The position numbers were made by a program, and so were the translations under genes. A stretch of DNA of 44,312 bases. Origin: Pseudomonadota bacterium. Its GTDB lineage: Bacteria > Pseudomonadota > Alphaproteobacteria > Rhizobiales > Hyphomicrobiaceae. The notes under the pieces were generated by a model. It did not search any database. It was given only the letters and a program-made list of their open reading frames with translations, and was not told the DNA's origin. The stretch is taken from assembly GCA_023410905.1 (NCBI GenBank), contig JAEYPL010000304.1:1-44312 (forward strand). The letters are read 5' to 3'. Positions 37,262-44,312 of the stretch are shown piece by piece (positions within the stretch are counted from its first letter, which is position 1; each line of letters opens with the position of its first letter).

Positions 37262-38758
37262 CTAAGTCCCGCAGAAGGTCGCGCGCACGACCTGATCGGG
37301 GCGTGGCGGCAGCGCGTATTCGGGAACGTCCGGCTGATCGTCGAAGGGCCGCGCGAGCACACTGAGCAATTTCTCGAAGGGCGCGAGATCGCCGCTCTCG
37401 ATAGCCGCGTTCAAAGCTTCCTCGACGAGGTGATTGCGCGGAATGAAGGCGGGGTTGACGGCCTTCATGGCGTCGGCACGCGCTGCCGGATCGCTGCCCT
37501 CGAGCGCAATCCGCGCGCGCCACGTGACGGCCCAGGCATCGAACGCCGCAGGATCGTCGAACAGCGCGCGCACTTTCGCATCAGCCGCTGGATCGCCCGC
37601 CGCCTCCGACAAGCCGCGGAATGTGAGCGTGAAATCGGCTTTGCCAGCAGCCATGACATCCATGAACTGCTTCACCAGCAGCGCATCCTCACCGCGCGCC
37701 TCGAACAGCCCGAGCTTGCGGCGAAAACCCGCGATATAGGCCGCCTCGAACTTTCCGGGATAAGCGTTGATCGCATCCTGCGCGATCTCGACCGCCTTCT
37801 CGCGATCCTCAGCCATCAGAGGCAGCAGCGCCTCCGCAAGCCGCGTCAGGTTCCACTGACCGATGACGGGCTGATTGCCATAGGCATATCGGCCGTGCTC
37901 GTCGATGGAGCTGTAGACGGTGGCCGGATCGAATGTATCCATGAACGCGCACGGACCGTAGTCGATCGTCTCGCCTGAGATCGCCACGTTGTCGGTATTC
38001 ATGACGCCATGGATGAAGCCAATGAGCATCCAGCGCGCAATCAGCTCGGCCTGCTTGTCGATCACGCGGTTGAGAAGCGCCGCTGCCGGGTTCTCGGCCC
38101 CGGCAAGATCAGGATAGTGCCGCTGGATGACATAGTCCGTCAGCGCCTTCAGGCCTTCGGTGTCCTTGCGCACGGCGAAATACTGAAACGTGCCGACGCG
38201 GATGTGGCTCGCGGCCACGCGCGTCAGCACAGCGCCAGGCAGGGCTTTCTCGCGCATGACGGGCTCACCCGTCGTCACGGCAGCAAGCGCGCGCGTCGTC
38301 GGAATGCCGAGCGCGTGCATGGCCTCGCCGATGATGTATTCGCGCAGGACCGGTCCGAGCGCGGCGCGCCCATCGCCACGGCGCGAGAACGGCGTCGGCC
38401 CCGAACCCTTGAGCTGCACATCGCGACGATGGCCGCCGCGATCGATTACCTCACCCAGCAGAATGGCGCGCCCGTCACCGAGCTGCGGATTGAACCCGCC
38501 GAACTGATGGCCCGCGTAGGCCATGGCGATCGGCTCGGCACCCCCCGGCACGCTATTGCCCGCCAGGATCTCGACGCCCTCGGGCGAGGCCAGATAGGCA
38601 GGATCGAAGCCGAGTTCCCGCGCCAGCCCCTCGTTGAGCTTCACCAGCCGCGGCGCTCTGACCTGCGTCGGCGCGAGCCGCGCGTAAAAGCGCTCCGGCA
38701 GCCGGGCGTAGCTGTTCTCGAATGGCAGGAAGGTGGCAGCATCCGGTTGCGCGGTCAT
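37262..38758 (-). CDS. selO: SelO family protein adenylyltransferase (YdiU)
   Basis: A 498-residue pseudokinase-fold enzyme that transfers AMP from ATP to Ser, Thr or Tyr of target proteins; in E. coli it responds to oxidative stress. Features seen include GHQFGGFNPQLGDGRA, the VQLKGSGPTPFSRRGDGRA lysine/ATP loop, RVAASHIRVGTF, and the metal/catalytic segment MNTDNVAISGETIDYGP. The C-terminus ends CGT, with the cysteine at the position where animal SelO has selenocysteine. The start is ATG at 38758, with GGAAAG upstream, rather than 38812; both give the same domain. It is tail to tail with an MFS gene and diverges from uvrC across 120 bases. Confidence 0.94.
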   Translation of the reverse strand: MTAQPDAATFLPFENSYARLPERFYARLAPTQVRAPRLVKLNEGLARELGFDPAYLASPEGVEILAGNSVPGGAEPIAMAYAGHQFGGFNPQLGDGRAILLGEVIDRGGHRRDVQLKGSGPTPFSRRGDGRAALGPVLREYIIGEAMHALGIPTTRALAAVTTGEPVMREKALPGAVLTRVAASHIRVGTFQYFAVRKDTEGLKALTDYVIQRHYPDLAGAENPAAALLNRVIDKQAELIARWMLIGFIHGVMNTDNVAISGETIDYGPCAFMDTFDPATVYSSIDEHGRYAYGNQPVIGQWNLTRLAEALLPLMAEDREKAVEIAQDAINAYPGKFEAAYIAGFRRKLGLFEARGEDALLVKQFMDVMAAGKADFTLTFRGLSEAAGDPAADAKVRALFDDPAAFDAWAVTWRARIALEGSDPAARADAMKAVNPAFIPRNHLVEEALNAAIESGDLAPFEKLLSVLARPFDDQPDVPEYALPPRPDQVVRATFCGT

Positions 38759-38878
38759 GGTTCTTTCCGGTCCGGGTTGTAGGGGCGGCGGTCGATCAGG
38801 CGCCGCATTCACTTATAGCCTATATCGGGTCTGAAGCGCGACTTGACCAGGGCGCGCGACCGGCCCAATTGTCCCGCC

Positions 38879-40885
38879 ATGAGCGCGCCGACCGACATCC
38901 AGCACAATGGGCAGCACGAGGGCCCTCCGGCGGAACAGGCCCCGGTCCCGCGCGGCCCCGACGTGATCAATGCCTATCTCAAGACGCTGCCGGCCGCGCC
39001 CGGCGTCTACCGCATGATCGATCCGCAGGGCGATGTCATCTACGTCGGCAAGGCCCGCAGCCTCAAGGCGCGCGTCTCGAACTATACCCGTCTCGGTGGC
39101 CACACGAACCGCATTGCCCGCATGATCGCGGCGACGGCGAGCATGGAATTCGTGACGACGCGCACCGAAAGCGAGGCGCTGCTGCTCGAGGCGAACCTCA
39201 TCAAGCGCTTTCGCCCGCGTTTCAATGTTCTCCTGCGCGACGACAAGTCCTTCCCGTACATCCTGATCTCCCGCGACCACGGCGCACCGCAGATCATGAA
39301 GCATCGCGGCGCGCGCAAACGCAAAGGCGACTACTTCGGCCCGTTTGCCTCGGCGGGTGCCGTCAATCGCGCGATCAACACGCTGCAGCGCGCGTTCCTG
39401 CTGCGTTCGTGCTCGGACTCCGTCTACGAGAGCCGCACGCGGCCGTGCCTGCTCCATCAGATCAAGCGATGCTCGGCGCCCTGCACAGGCGAGATCAGCG
39501 TCGAGAACTATGGCAAGCTGGTCGACGAAGCGTGCCGCTTTCTGCGCGGCGGCAGCCAGGATGTGCGCGAGCAGTTGCGCGCACGCATGATGGCGGCCTC
39601 CGATGCACTCGAATTCGAGCAGGCTGCGGCGATCCGCAATCGCCTCTCGGCGCTCAGCCATGTCACGGCCGATCAGACCATCAATCCCGAGGGCATCGAG
39701 GAAGCGGACGTCTTCGGCGCCTATCAGGACGGCGGGCAGACGTGCGTGCAGGTGTTCTTCTTCCGCACGGGCCAGAACTGGGGCAATCGCGCGTACTTCC
39801 CGCGCGCGGATCGCTCAATCGATCTCGCGGAGGTGCTCGATTCCTTCATCGCGCAGTTCTACGACGACAAGCCCGTGCCGCGCCTGATCCTGCTCTCGCA
39901 CGATGTGCCGAGCCGCGAGCTGCTGGCGGAAGCGCTTTCGCTCAAGGCCGAGCGCAAGGTCGAGATCCGCGTACCCCAGCGCGGCGCAAAAACAGGCGTC
40001 GTGGAGCACGCTCTCGCCAATGCCAAGGAAGCCCTCGGCCGCCGCCTCGCCGAGGGTGCCTCGCAGCGCCGCCTGCTCGAAGCGCTGGCCGATCGCTTTG
40101 CTCTCGCGCAGGTACCGCGCCGCATTGAAGTATTCGACAACAGCCACGTCTCGGGTACGAATGCAGTCGGCGGCATGATCGTCGCCGGCGCGGATGGCTT
40201 CGTCAAAGGGCAGTACCGCAAGTTCAATATCAAATCGGAGAACCTCACGCCCGGCGATGACTATGCCATGATGCGCGAGGTCCTCACGCGGCGCTTCAAG
40301 CGCGTCGCCGCCGCCGCGGCACCGACGGTCGACGAAAGTCCGGTCGATATCGATACTGTTCCCGAAACGCCCGCGGACGTGCTCCCGCAAGAGGAGCCCG
40401 ACGACATCGAGGATGCAGCTTTTCCCGACAAGCCCGATCTCGTGCTCATCGATGGCGGGCTCGGCCAGCTCAATGTCGCGCGCGAGGTTTTCGACGGCCT
40501 TGGCATTACGGATATCGCCCTCATGGGCGTCGCCAAGGGGCCGGACCGCGATGCCGGCCGCGAGCATTTCCACATTCCGGGACGCCCTCAGCCGATCATG
40601 CTGGAGACGCGCGATCCCGTGCTCTACTTCGTTCAGCGCCTGCGCGATGAAGCCCACCGTTTTGCCATTGGCGCGCACCGGGCGCGGCGTACGAAGGCCA
40701 TCGGCGCCAATCCGCTCGATGAGATCGAAGGCATCGGCCCGACGCGCAAGCGCGCGCTGCTTCATCATTTCGGATCGGCCAAGGCCGTGAGCCGCGCGAG
40801 CGTTTCCGATCTCACGGCGGTCAGCGGCATCTCGCAGGAGACCGCCCAGCGCATCTACGATCATTTCCACGAACGGGACCGGTAG
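38879..40885 (+). CDS. uvrC: Excinuclease ABC subunit C
   Basis: A 668-residue nuclease of nucleotide excision repair that cuts both sides of a DNA lesion with UvrB. The N-terminal GIY-YIG nuclease domain shows GVY (42-44), YVG (55-57) and KARSLKARVSNYT; then come the cysteine-rich stretch (CSDSVYESRTRPCLLHQIKRCSAPC), a UVR helix pair near 215-250, the RNase H-like domain ending VLIDGGLGQLNVA, and the C-terminal helix-hairpin-helix pair (IEGIGPTRKRALL, VSGISQETAQ). A 35-residue acidic insertion before the RNase H-like core is common in alphaproteobacteria. The ATG at 38879 is preferred to the TTG at 38843; neither has a good ribosome site. The btuF-like gene follows after 9 bases. Confidence 0.95.
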   Translation: MSAPTDIQHNGQHEGPPAEQAPVPRGPDVINAYLKTLPAAPGVYRMIDPQGDVIYVGKARSLKARVSNYTRLGGHTNRIARMIAATASMEFVTTRTESEALLLEANLIKRFRPRFNVLLRDDKSFPYILISRDHGAPQIMKHRGARKRKGDYFGPFASAGAVNRAINTLQRAFLLRSCSDSVYESRTRPCLLHQIKRCSAPCTGEISVENYGKLVDEACRFLRGGSQDVREQLRARMMAASDALEFEQAAAIRNRLSALSHVTADQTINPEGIEEADVFGAYQDGGQTCVQVFFFRTGQNWGNRAYFPRADRSIDLAEVLDSFIAQFYDDKPVPRLILLSHDVPSRELLAEALSLKAERKVEIRVPQRGAKTGVVEHALANAKEALGRRLAEGASQRRLLEALADRFALAQVPRRIEVFDNSHVSGTNAVGGMIVAGADGFVKGQYRKFNIKSENLTPGDDYAMMREVLTRRFKRVAAAAAPTVDESPVDIDTVPETPADVLPQEEPDDIEDAAFPDKPDLVLIDGGLGQLNVAREVFDGLGITDIALMGVAKGPDRDAGREHFHIPGRPQPIMLETRDPVLYFVQRLRDEAHRFAIGAHRARRTKAIGANPLDEIEGIGPTRKRALLHHFGSAKAVSRASVSDLTAVSGISQETAQRIYDHFHERDR

Positions 40886-40894
40886 GCGCATCAC

Positions 40895-41755
40895 ATGATC
40901 CGAAGATGCGCTCTTGCCCTATTGGCGCTTGCCCTCATGCCGGCGAGTCTTGCCGCGCAGACGACCAAACCGCAGCGCATTGTCTCGCTGAACCTCTGCA
41001 CGGATATCCTGCTGTTCGATCTCGTGGCACCGGCGCGGATCGCGGCTCTGAGCCCTTCCTCGAATGATCCGCGCGCCTCACCTATTGCCGAGCGCGTTCA
41101 ATCCTCCCTGCGCATTCGCGGTGAAGCCGAGGAAGTGCTGGCGTTGTCGCCGGACCTCGTGCTTGCCGCCGAGTTCACGGCGCCCGCAACCATCTCGATG
41201 CTCGAGCGCCTGAAACTCCGCGTGATGAAAATTCCAATGGCGCAAGACATAGCCGGTGTGCGGACCTCATTGCTCAGCGTTGCCGAAGCGACCGGCGATG
41301 GCGACAAGGGCCGCGCAGCTGTCGCCGCCTTCGATGCGCGGCTGGCGCGCGCGCGTGTCCCCGATATGGGCGATGCGGAGAAACCGACGGCTCTCATCTA
41401 CCAGATCAACGGCATTGTCTCGGGCACAGGACGTCTCGAAGACGAAGCCCTGAGCCTGACGGGCTTCCGCAATCTGGCGCCTGCTTTGCACGCCGACCGC
41501 GGCGGGCGCGTGAGCATCGAAGCCATTGTTGCACAGCCGCCCGATCTCCTGCTCTTCGCCGGACCGAGCAACGAATACAGGACCGTCGTCGCCGATGCGC
41601 TTACGCATCCGGCACTCAAGACGGTCATGGGCGATCGCGCGACAATGGTTCTTCCCTGGAGATATTGGATCTGCGGCTCGCCATACGTCGCCGATGCCAT
41701 CGAGGCGCTGGCCCAAGCACGCCGCCGCCTTGCTGCGCGGAGACCGCCAGCATGA
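40895..41755 (+). CDS. ABC transporter periplasmic binding protein, cobalamin/Fe-complex type (BtuF/FecB family)
   Basis: A 286-residue secreted solute-binding protein. Residues 1-21 form a signal peptide ending in SLAAQ. The PQRIVSLNLCTDILLFDL opening and the two-lobe pattern joined by a long helix fit the helical-backbone (cluster A-II) family that serves vitamin B12, heme or siderophores. The exact ligand cannot be told. ATG at 40895 is 9 bases after uvrC, and the stop overlaps the permease start as ATGA, so the three genes are one coupled unit. No TonB receptor gene and no cobalamin riboswitch are present between uvrC and this gene. Confidence 0.9.
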   Translation: MIRRCALALLALALMPASLAAQTTKPQRIVSLNLCTDILLFDLVAPARIAALSPSSNDPRASPIAERVQSSLRIRGEAEEVLALSPDLVLAAEFTAPATISMLERLKLRVMKIPMAQDIAGVRTSLLSVAEATGDGDKGRAAVAAFDARLARARVPDMGDAEKPTALIYQINGIVSGTGRLEDEALSLTGFRNLAPALHADRGGRVSIEAIVAQPPDLLLFAGPSNEYRTVVADALTHPALKTVMGDRATMVLPWRYWICGSPYVADAIEALAQARRRLAARRPPA

Positions 41756-42726
41756 TCGCCAAGGCCGAGATGTACGTCGTTCCAGCACTGGCGGGCCTAA
41801 CGCTGATGCTGGCCGTTGCCTCCCTTGCGGTGGGACCGGCAGGCGTGAGTTTCGACAGCAGCACGCAGGCCTGGCTCATCCTCTCCGAGATCCGCCTGCC
41901 GCGCACGCTGCTCGGCTTGCTGGTCGGTGCAGCGCTCGGCCTATCCGGTGCGGCCCTGCAGGGTTACCTGCGCAATCCACTCGCAGAGCCCGGAATCATT
42001 GGCGTTTCTGGCGGCGCGGCGCTCGGGGCCGTATTCGCGATTCACACCGGGCTTGCAGCGAGCCTCGTGATCGGGTTGCCGCTCGGTGGGCTCGTTGGTG
42101 CCGCCGCTGCTATGGCTGTCGTGCTCTGGCTTGCGGGCGAACGTGGTGGGCCTATCACGCTCATCCTCGCCGGCGTTGCCGTCGCGAGCCTCACGACGGC
42201 ACTGATCGCGCTCGTGCTCACGCTCTCGCAGAACCCTTTCGCCGCAGTCGAGATCGTCTACTGGCTCATGGGCTCGCTCGGCGACCGCAGCATGACGCAC
42301 GTGTGGCTCGCCGCACCGCCGATCCTTATTGGTCTCGTCGTGCTCGCCCGCCTAGGCCGCGATCTCGATGCGCTCACGCTCGGCGAAGAAGTGGCCACCA
42401 ACCTCGGCACGTCGCTTTCGCGCCTGCGTCTGCTCGTTGTCGCCGGCACGGCTCTCGCGGTCGGCGCTGCGACCGCCGTATCCGGCACCATCGGCTTCGT
42501 CGGGCTCATCGTGCCGCACATCCTGCGGCCCCTTGTCGGTCACATGCCGTCGCGGCTTCTGCCCGCGAGTGCGCTCGGCGGTGCCGCACTCGTGCTCGCC
42601 GCCGATCTGGCGCTGCGCATCGTCTCGCCGGGCGGCGGCATTCGCCTCGGCGTGCTGACGGCGCTCATCGGCACCCCCTTCTTCGTCTGGCTCGTCGTCT
42701 CGACGCGGCGGGAGCTGGCACCATGA
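41752..42726 (+). CDS. FecCD/BtuC-type ABC transporter permease
   Basis: A 324-residue inner-membrane permease of the FecCD family. Helices are visible from ALAGLTLMLAVASLAVG onward, with LPRTLLGLLVGAALGLSGAALQGYLRNPLAEPGIIGVSGGAALG as the signature block (in order around residues 45-90) and GFVGLIVPHILRPLVGH (the ATPase-contact EAA-like loop) near 247. It pairs as a homodimer in this family. Start and stop overlap the binding-protein and ATPase genes by ATGA, which shows translational coupling. The 324-residue length is normal. Confidence 0.94.
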   Translation: MIAKAEMYVVPALAGLTLMLAVASLAVGPAGVSFDSSTQAWLILSEIRLPRTLLGLLVGAALGLSGAALQGYLRNPLAEPGIIGVSGGAALGAVFAIHTGLAASLVIGLPLGGLVGAAAAMAVVLWLAGERGGPITLILAGVAVASLTTALIALVLTLSQNPFAAVEIVYWLMGSLGDRSMTHVWLAAPPILIGLVVLARLGRDLDALTLGEEVATNLGTSLSRLRLLVVAGTALAVGAATAVSGTIGFVGLIVPHILRPLVGHMPSRLLPASALGGAALVLAADLALRIVSPGGGIRLGVLTALIGTPFFVWLVVSTRRELAP

Positions 42727-43475
42727 GCATTCTCGTCAAGGATGCCCGCCTCGCGCTCGGCAAGCGCATGGTGCTGGACGCGGTGAACGTCGAGGTTCCT
42801 CCTGGACGCATTACCGCGATCGTCGGCCCCAATGGCGCCGGCAAGTCGACGTTGCTCCGCGCCTGTGCCGGATTGCTGCCCGCTGAGCGCGGCACGATCA
42901 CGCTCGCAGGTCGTCCGCTCGATGCGCTGTCACGCTCGGAGCTTGCTCGCGCCATCGCCTACCTCCCACAGGAGCGCGCCGTGCACTGGCCACTCGCCGC
43001 ACGAGCCGTGGTGGCGCTCGGCCGGCTGCCTCATGACGATGCGGACGCCACAGCCATCGACCGTGCCCTCGGCGCGATGGACATCACGACCCTTGCGGAT
43101 CGTCCGGTCTCGCAACTCTCCGGCGGCGAGCGGGCGCGCGTGCTTGTTGCCCGTGCGCTCGCCCAAGAGGCGCCCCTGCTCATTGCCGATGAACCGACAG
43201 CCGGCCTCGATCCCGCACACGCCCTCGCGCTCTTCGCACTCTTCGAACGGCTCGCGACCGAAGGCCGCACCGTTATTGTGGCACTGCACGATCTGAGCCT
43301 CGCGGCACGCTTTGCGCATCACACTGTTCTGCTGGCAAATGGACGGGTTACAGCGTCCGGCCCGCCCGCCGAGGTTTTGGCGCCCGGCCACCTCGAACCG
43401 GCATTCGGCGTCAGAATGCTATGCACAAACGTCGCGGATCTGCCGATTGTGGTACCCATCTCCACTCTGCCATGA
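42723..43475 (+). CDS. ABC transporter ATP-binding protein (BtuD/FecE type)
   Basis: A 250-residue ATPase subunit. It has Walker A GPNGAGKST (35-43), Q-loop Gln83, signature LSGGE (132-136), Walker B LLIADEP (152-158) and the switch His in ALHDLS. It drives the FecCD permease and completes the three-gene importer. The start is ATG at 42723, overlapping the permease stop. The long frame reaching back to 41526 is a shadow through the upstream genes and is not part of it. It is followed by a patatin-like gene 30 bases away. Confidence 0.95.
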   Translation: MSILVKDARLALGKRMVLDAVNVEVPPGRITAIVGPNGAGKSTLLRACAGLLPAERGTITLAGRPLDALSRSELARAIAYLPQERAVHWPLAARAVVALGRLPHDDADATAIDRALGAMDITTLADRPVSQLSGGERARVLVARALAQEAPLLIADEPTAGLDPAHALALFALFERLATEGRTVIVALHDLSLAARFAHHTVLLANGRVTASGPPAEVLAPGHLEPAFGVRMLCTNVADLPIVVPISTLP

Positions 43476-43505
43476 TGCAGTGCAACAAGGCGGCGCGGAG
43501 GGTAC

Positions 43506-44312
43506 GTGCTCGGCATTGGCGGCAAGCGGCAACGCGCGATCAATCTCGCGCTCCAGGGTGGTGGCGCGCACGGTGCCTTCACATGGGGGGTGCTCGACCG
43601 CCTGCTCGAAGAAGGCGAGCCGCTCAAGTTCCCCTGGATCAGCGCCACCAGTGCCGGCGCGGTGAATGCCGCGGCCGTCGCGAGCGGGCTCGCGCATGGC
43701 GGTACCGAGCAGGCGCGACGGACACTGCGCTCGGTCTGGGAAGCCGTGCAGGAAGCGGCCGTCCCGGATCTCGTACGCCTCAATCCTTTCCTGCGCGGTT
43801 TCAATCGGCCCTCGTCGCTCGCGCCAGTCGCGGCGATGCTCTCACCCTACGATTTCAATCCGCTCGGCTTCGATCCCTTGCGCCGCATTCTCACTGAGCA
43901 CATCGACTTCGAACGGATCCGCGCTTTCCCGAACATCGAGCTGCTCATTGCGGCGACCGATGTCGCGACCGGTGCCAAGCGCCTTTTCCGCCGCGCTGAG
44001 CTGACTGTCGAAGCCGTGCTCGCCTCGGCCTGCCTGCCGACGATCCACCATGCGGTCGAGATCGAAGGCCGCGCCTACTGGGATGGTGGTTTCTCGGCCA
44101 ATCCGGACCTCGTCACACTAGCCAGCGAGAGCACGGCCGGGGATACGCTGCTCGTGCTCCTCAACGCTTTCGACGAACCGGGCGTACCGCGTTCCGCGCG
44201 CGAGATCGCCGGCACGGTGAGCCGCATCACCTTCAATCAGCCGCTCCGCCGCGATGTCGAACTCATCGAGGCCGCGCGCGCCGCTGCCGACTTCGGCTGG
44301 TGGCGCCGCGCC
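43506..44312 (+). CDS. Patatin-like phospholipase, 3' part outside window
   Basis: The first 269 residues of a patatin-family lipid acyl hydrolase. The oxyanion loop is GGGAHGAF (18-25), the nucleophile is Ser49 in ATSAGAVNA and the dyad Asp is Asp193 in WDGGFSANP. The nucleophile elbow is normally GxSxG; here the first Gly is Ala (ATSAG). The reading frame is open to the window edge, so the C-terminus is missing. The start is read as GTG 43506 with GGAGG close upstream; an ATG upstream at 43474-43479 is out of frame. It follows the ABC importer by 30 bases on the same strand and may be co-transcribed, but no functional link is apparent. Confidence 0.9.
   Translation, partial: MLGIGGKRQRAINLALQGGGAHGAFTWGVLDRLLEEGEPLKFPWISATSAGAVNAAAVASGLAHGGTEQARRTLRSVWEAVQEAAVPDLVRLNPFLRGFNRPSSLAPVAAMLSPYDFNPLGFDPLRRILTEHIDFERIRAFPNIELLIAATDVATGAKRLFRRAELTVEAVLASACLPTIHHAVEIEGRAYWDGGFSANPDLVTLASESTAGDTLLVLLNAFDEPGVPRSAREIAGTVSRITFNQPLRRDVELIEAARAAADFGWWRRA

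Noticed and set aside
40886..40894. Cobalamin riboswitch ahead of the importer
   Set aside because: Only 9 bases separate uvrC and the binding-protein gene, so none can fit in the gap and none was recognised upstream inside uvrC.
41526..43475. 649-residue reading frame ending in the ABC ATPase
   Set aside because: Only the part from 42723 is the ATPase; the rest runs out of frame through the binding-protein and permease genes, and is Arg-rich.

Overview
High-GC bacterial chromosome whose gene content points to an alphaproteobacterium, most likely of the order Hyphomicrobiales. The complex I genes run nuoG-H-I-J-K-L-M-N and are followed by birA and an RNase J gene, an alphaproteobacterial arrangement. 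UvrC carries an acidic insertion, and a long acyl-CoA dehydrogenase looks like the (2S)-methylsuccinyl-CoA dehydrogenase of the ethylmalonyl-CoA pathway. No tRNA, rRNA, insertion sequence, phage gene or CRISPR array was seen. Genes are tightly packed and no gap exceeds 300 bases.

Layout. 1-3254, minus strand: a Cys/Met-metabolism PLP enzyme cut by the window edge, a degenerate methyltransferase-like protein and a true SAM methyltransferase (one operon), then a CAP-domain protein and a beta-carbonic anhydrase. 3475-5526, plus strand: a two-domain AAA+ ATPase of unknown role, followed by a pair of inverted palindromic repeats. 5656-18097, minus strand: the second half of the complex I operon (nuoG to nuoN) with a small unrecognised membrane-protein gene between nuoJ and nuoK, continuing into birA and rnj. 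The genes nuoA-F are not upstream. 18264-23920, minus strand: an FAH-family enzyme, an old-yellow-enzyme flavoprotein, an orphan RND membrane-fusion lipoprotein, a YrbL-like protein and a YbdK-type carboxylate-amine ligase. 24036-32002: a DM13 protein (plus strand) meets a cytochrome P450 tail to tail; then, on the minus strand, methylsuccinyl-CoA dehydrogenase, a secreted lysozyme-like protein, a CPA2 cation/proton antiporter preceded by a small membrane protein, and an SDR oxidoreductase. 32133-38758: a LysR regulator divergent from the SDR, an MFS transporter, a YdhR-like protein with two more MFS transporters in one operon, and SelO. 38879-44312, plus strand: uvrC, a three-gene BtuFCD/FecBCD-type ABC importer and a patatin-like phospholipase cut by the window edge.

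How the genes work together. Complex I membrane and Fe-S subunits plus two housekeeping genes form the core. The remainder is mixed metabolism, redox chemistry, transport and stress functions. I see no defence island or other obvious new multigene system. The best candidates for something undescribed are the 77-residue protein translationally coupled to nuoJ, the paired methyltransferase/PLP-enzyme operon, the tandem AAA+ ATPase with an unassigned N-terminal region, and the small membrane protein coupled to the cation antiporter.
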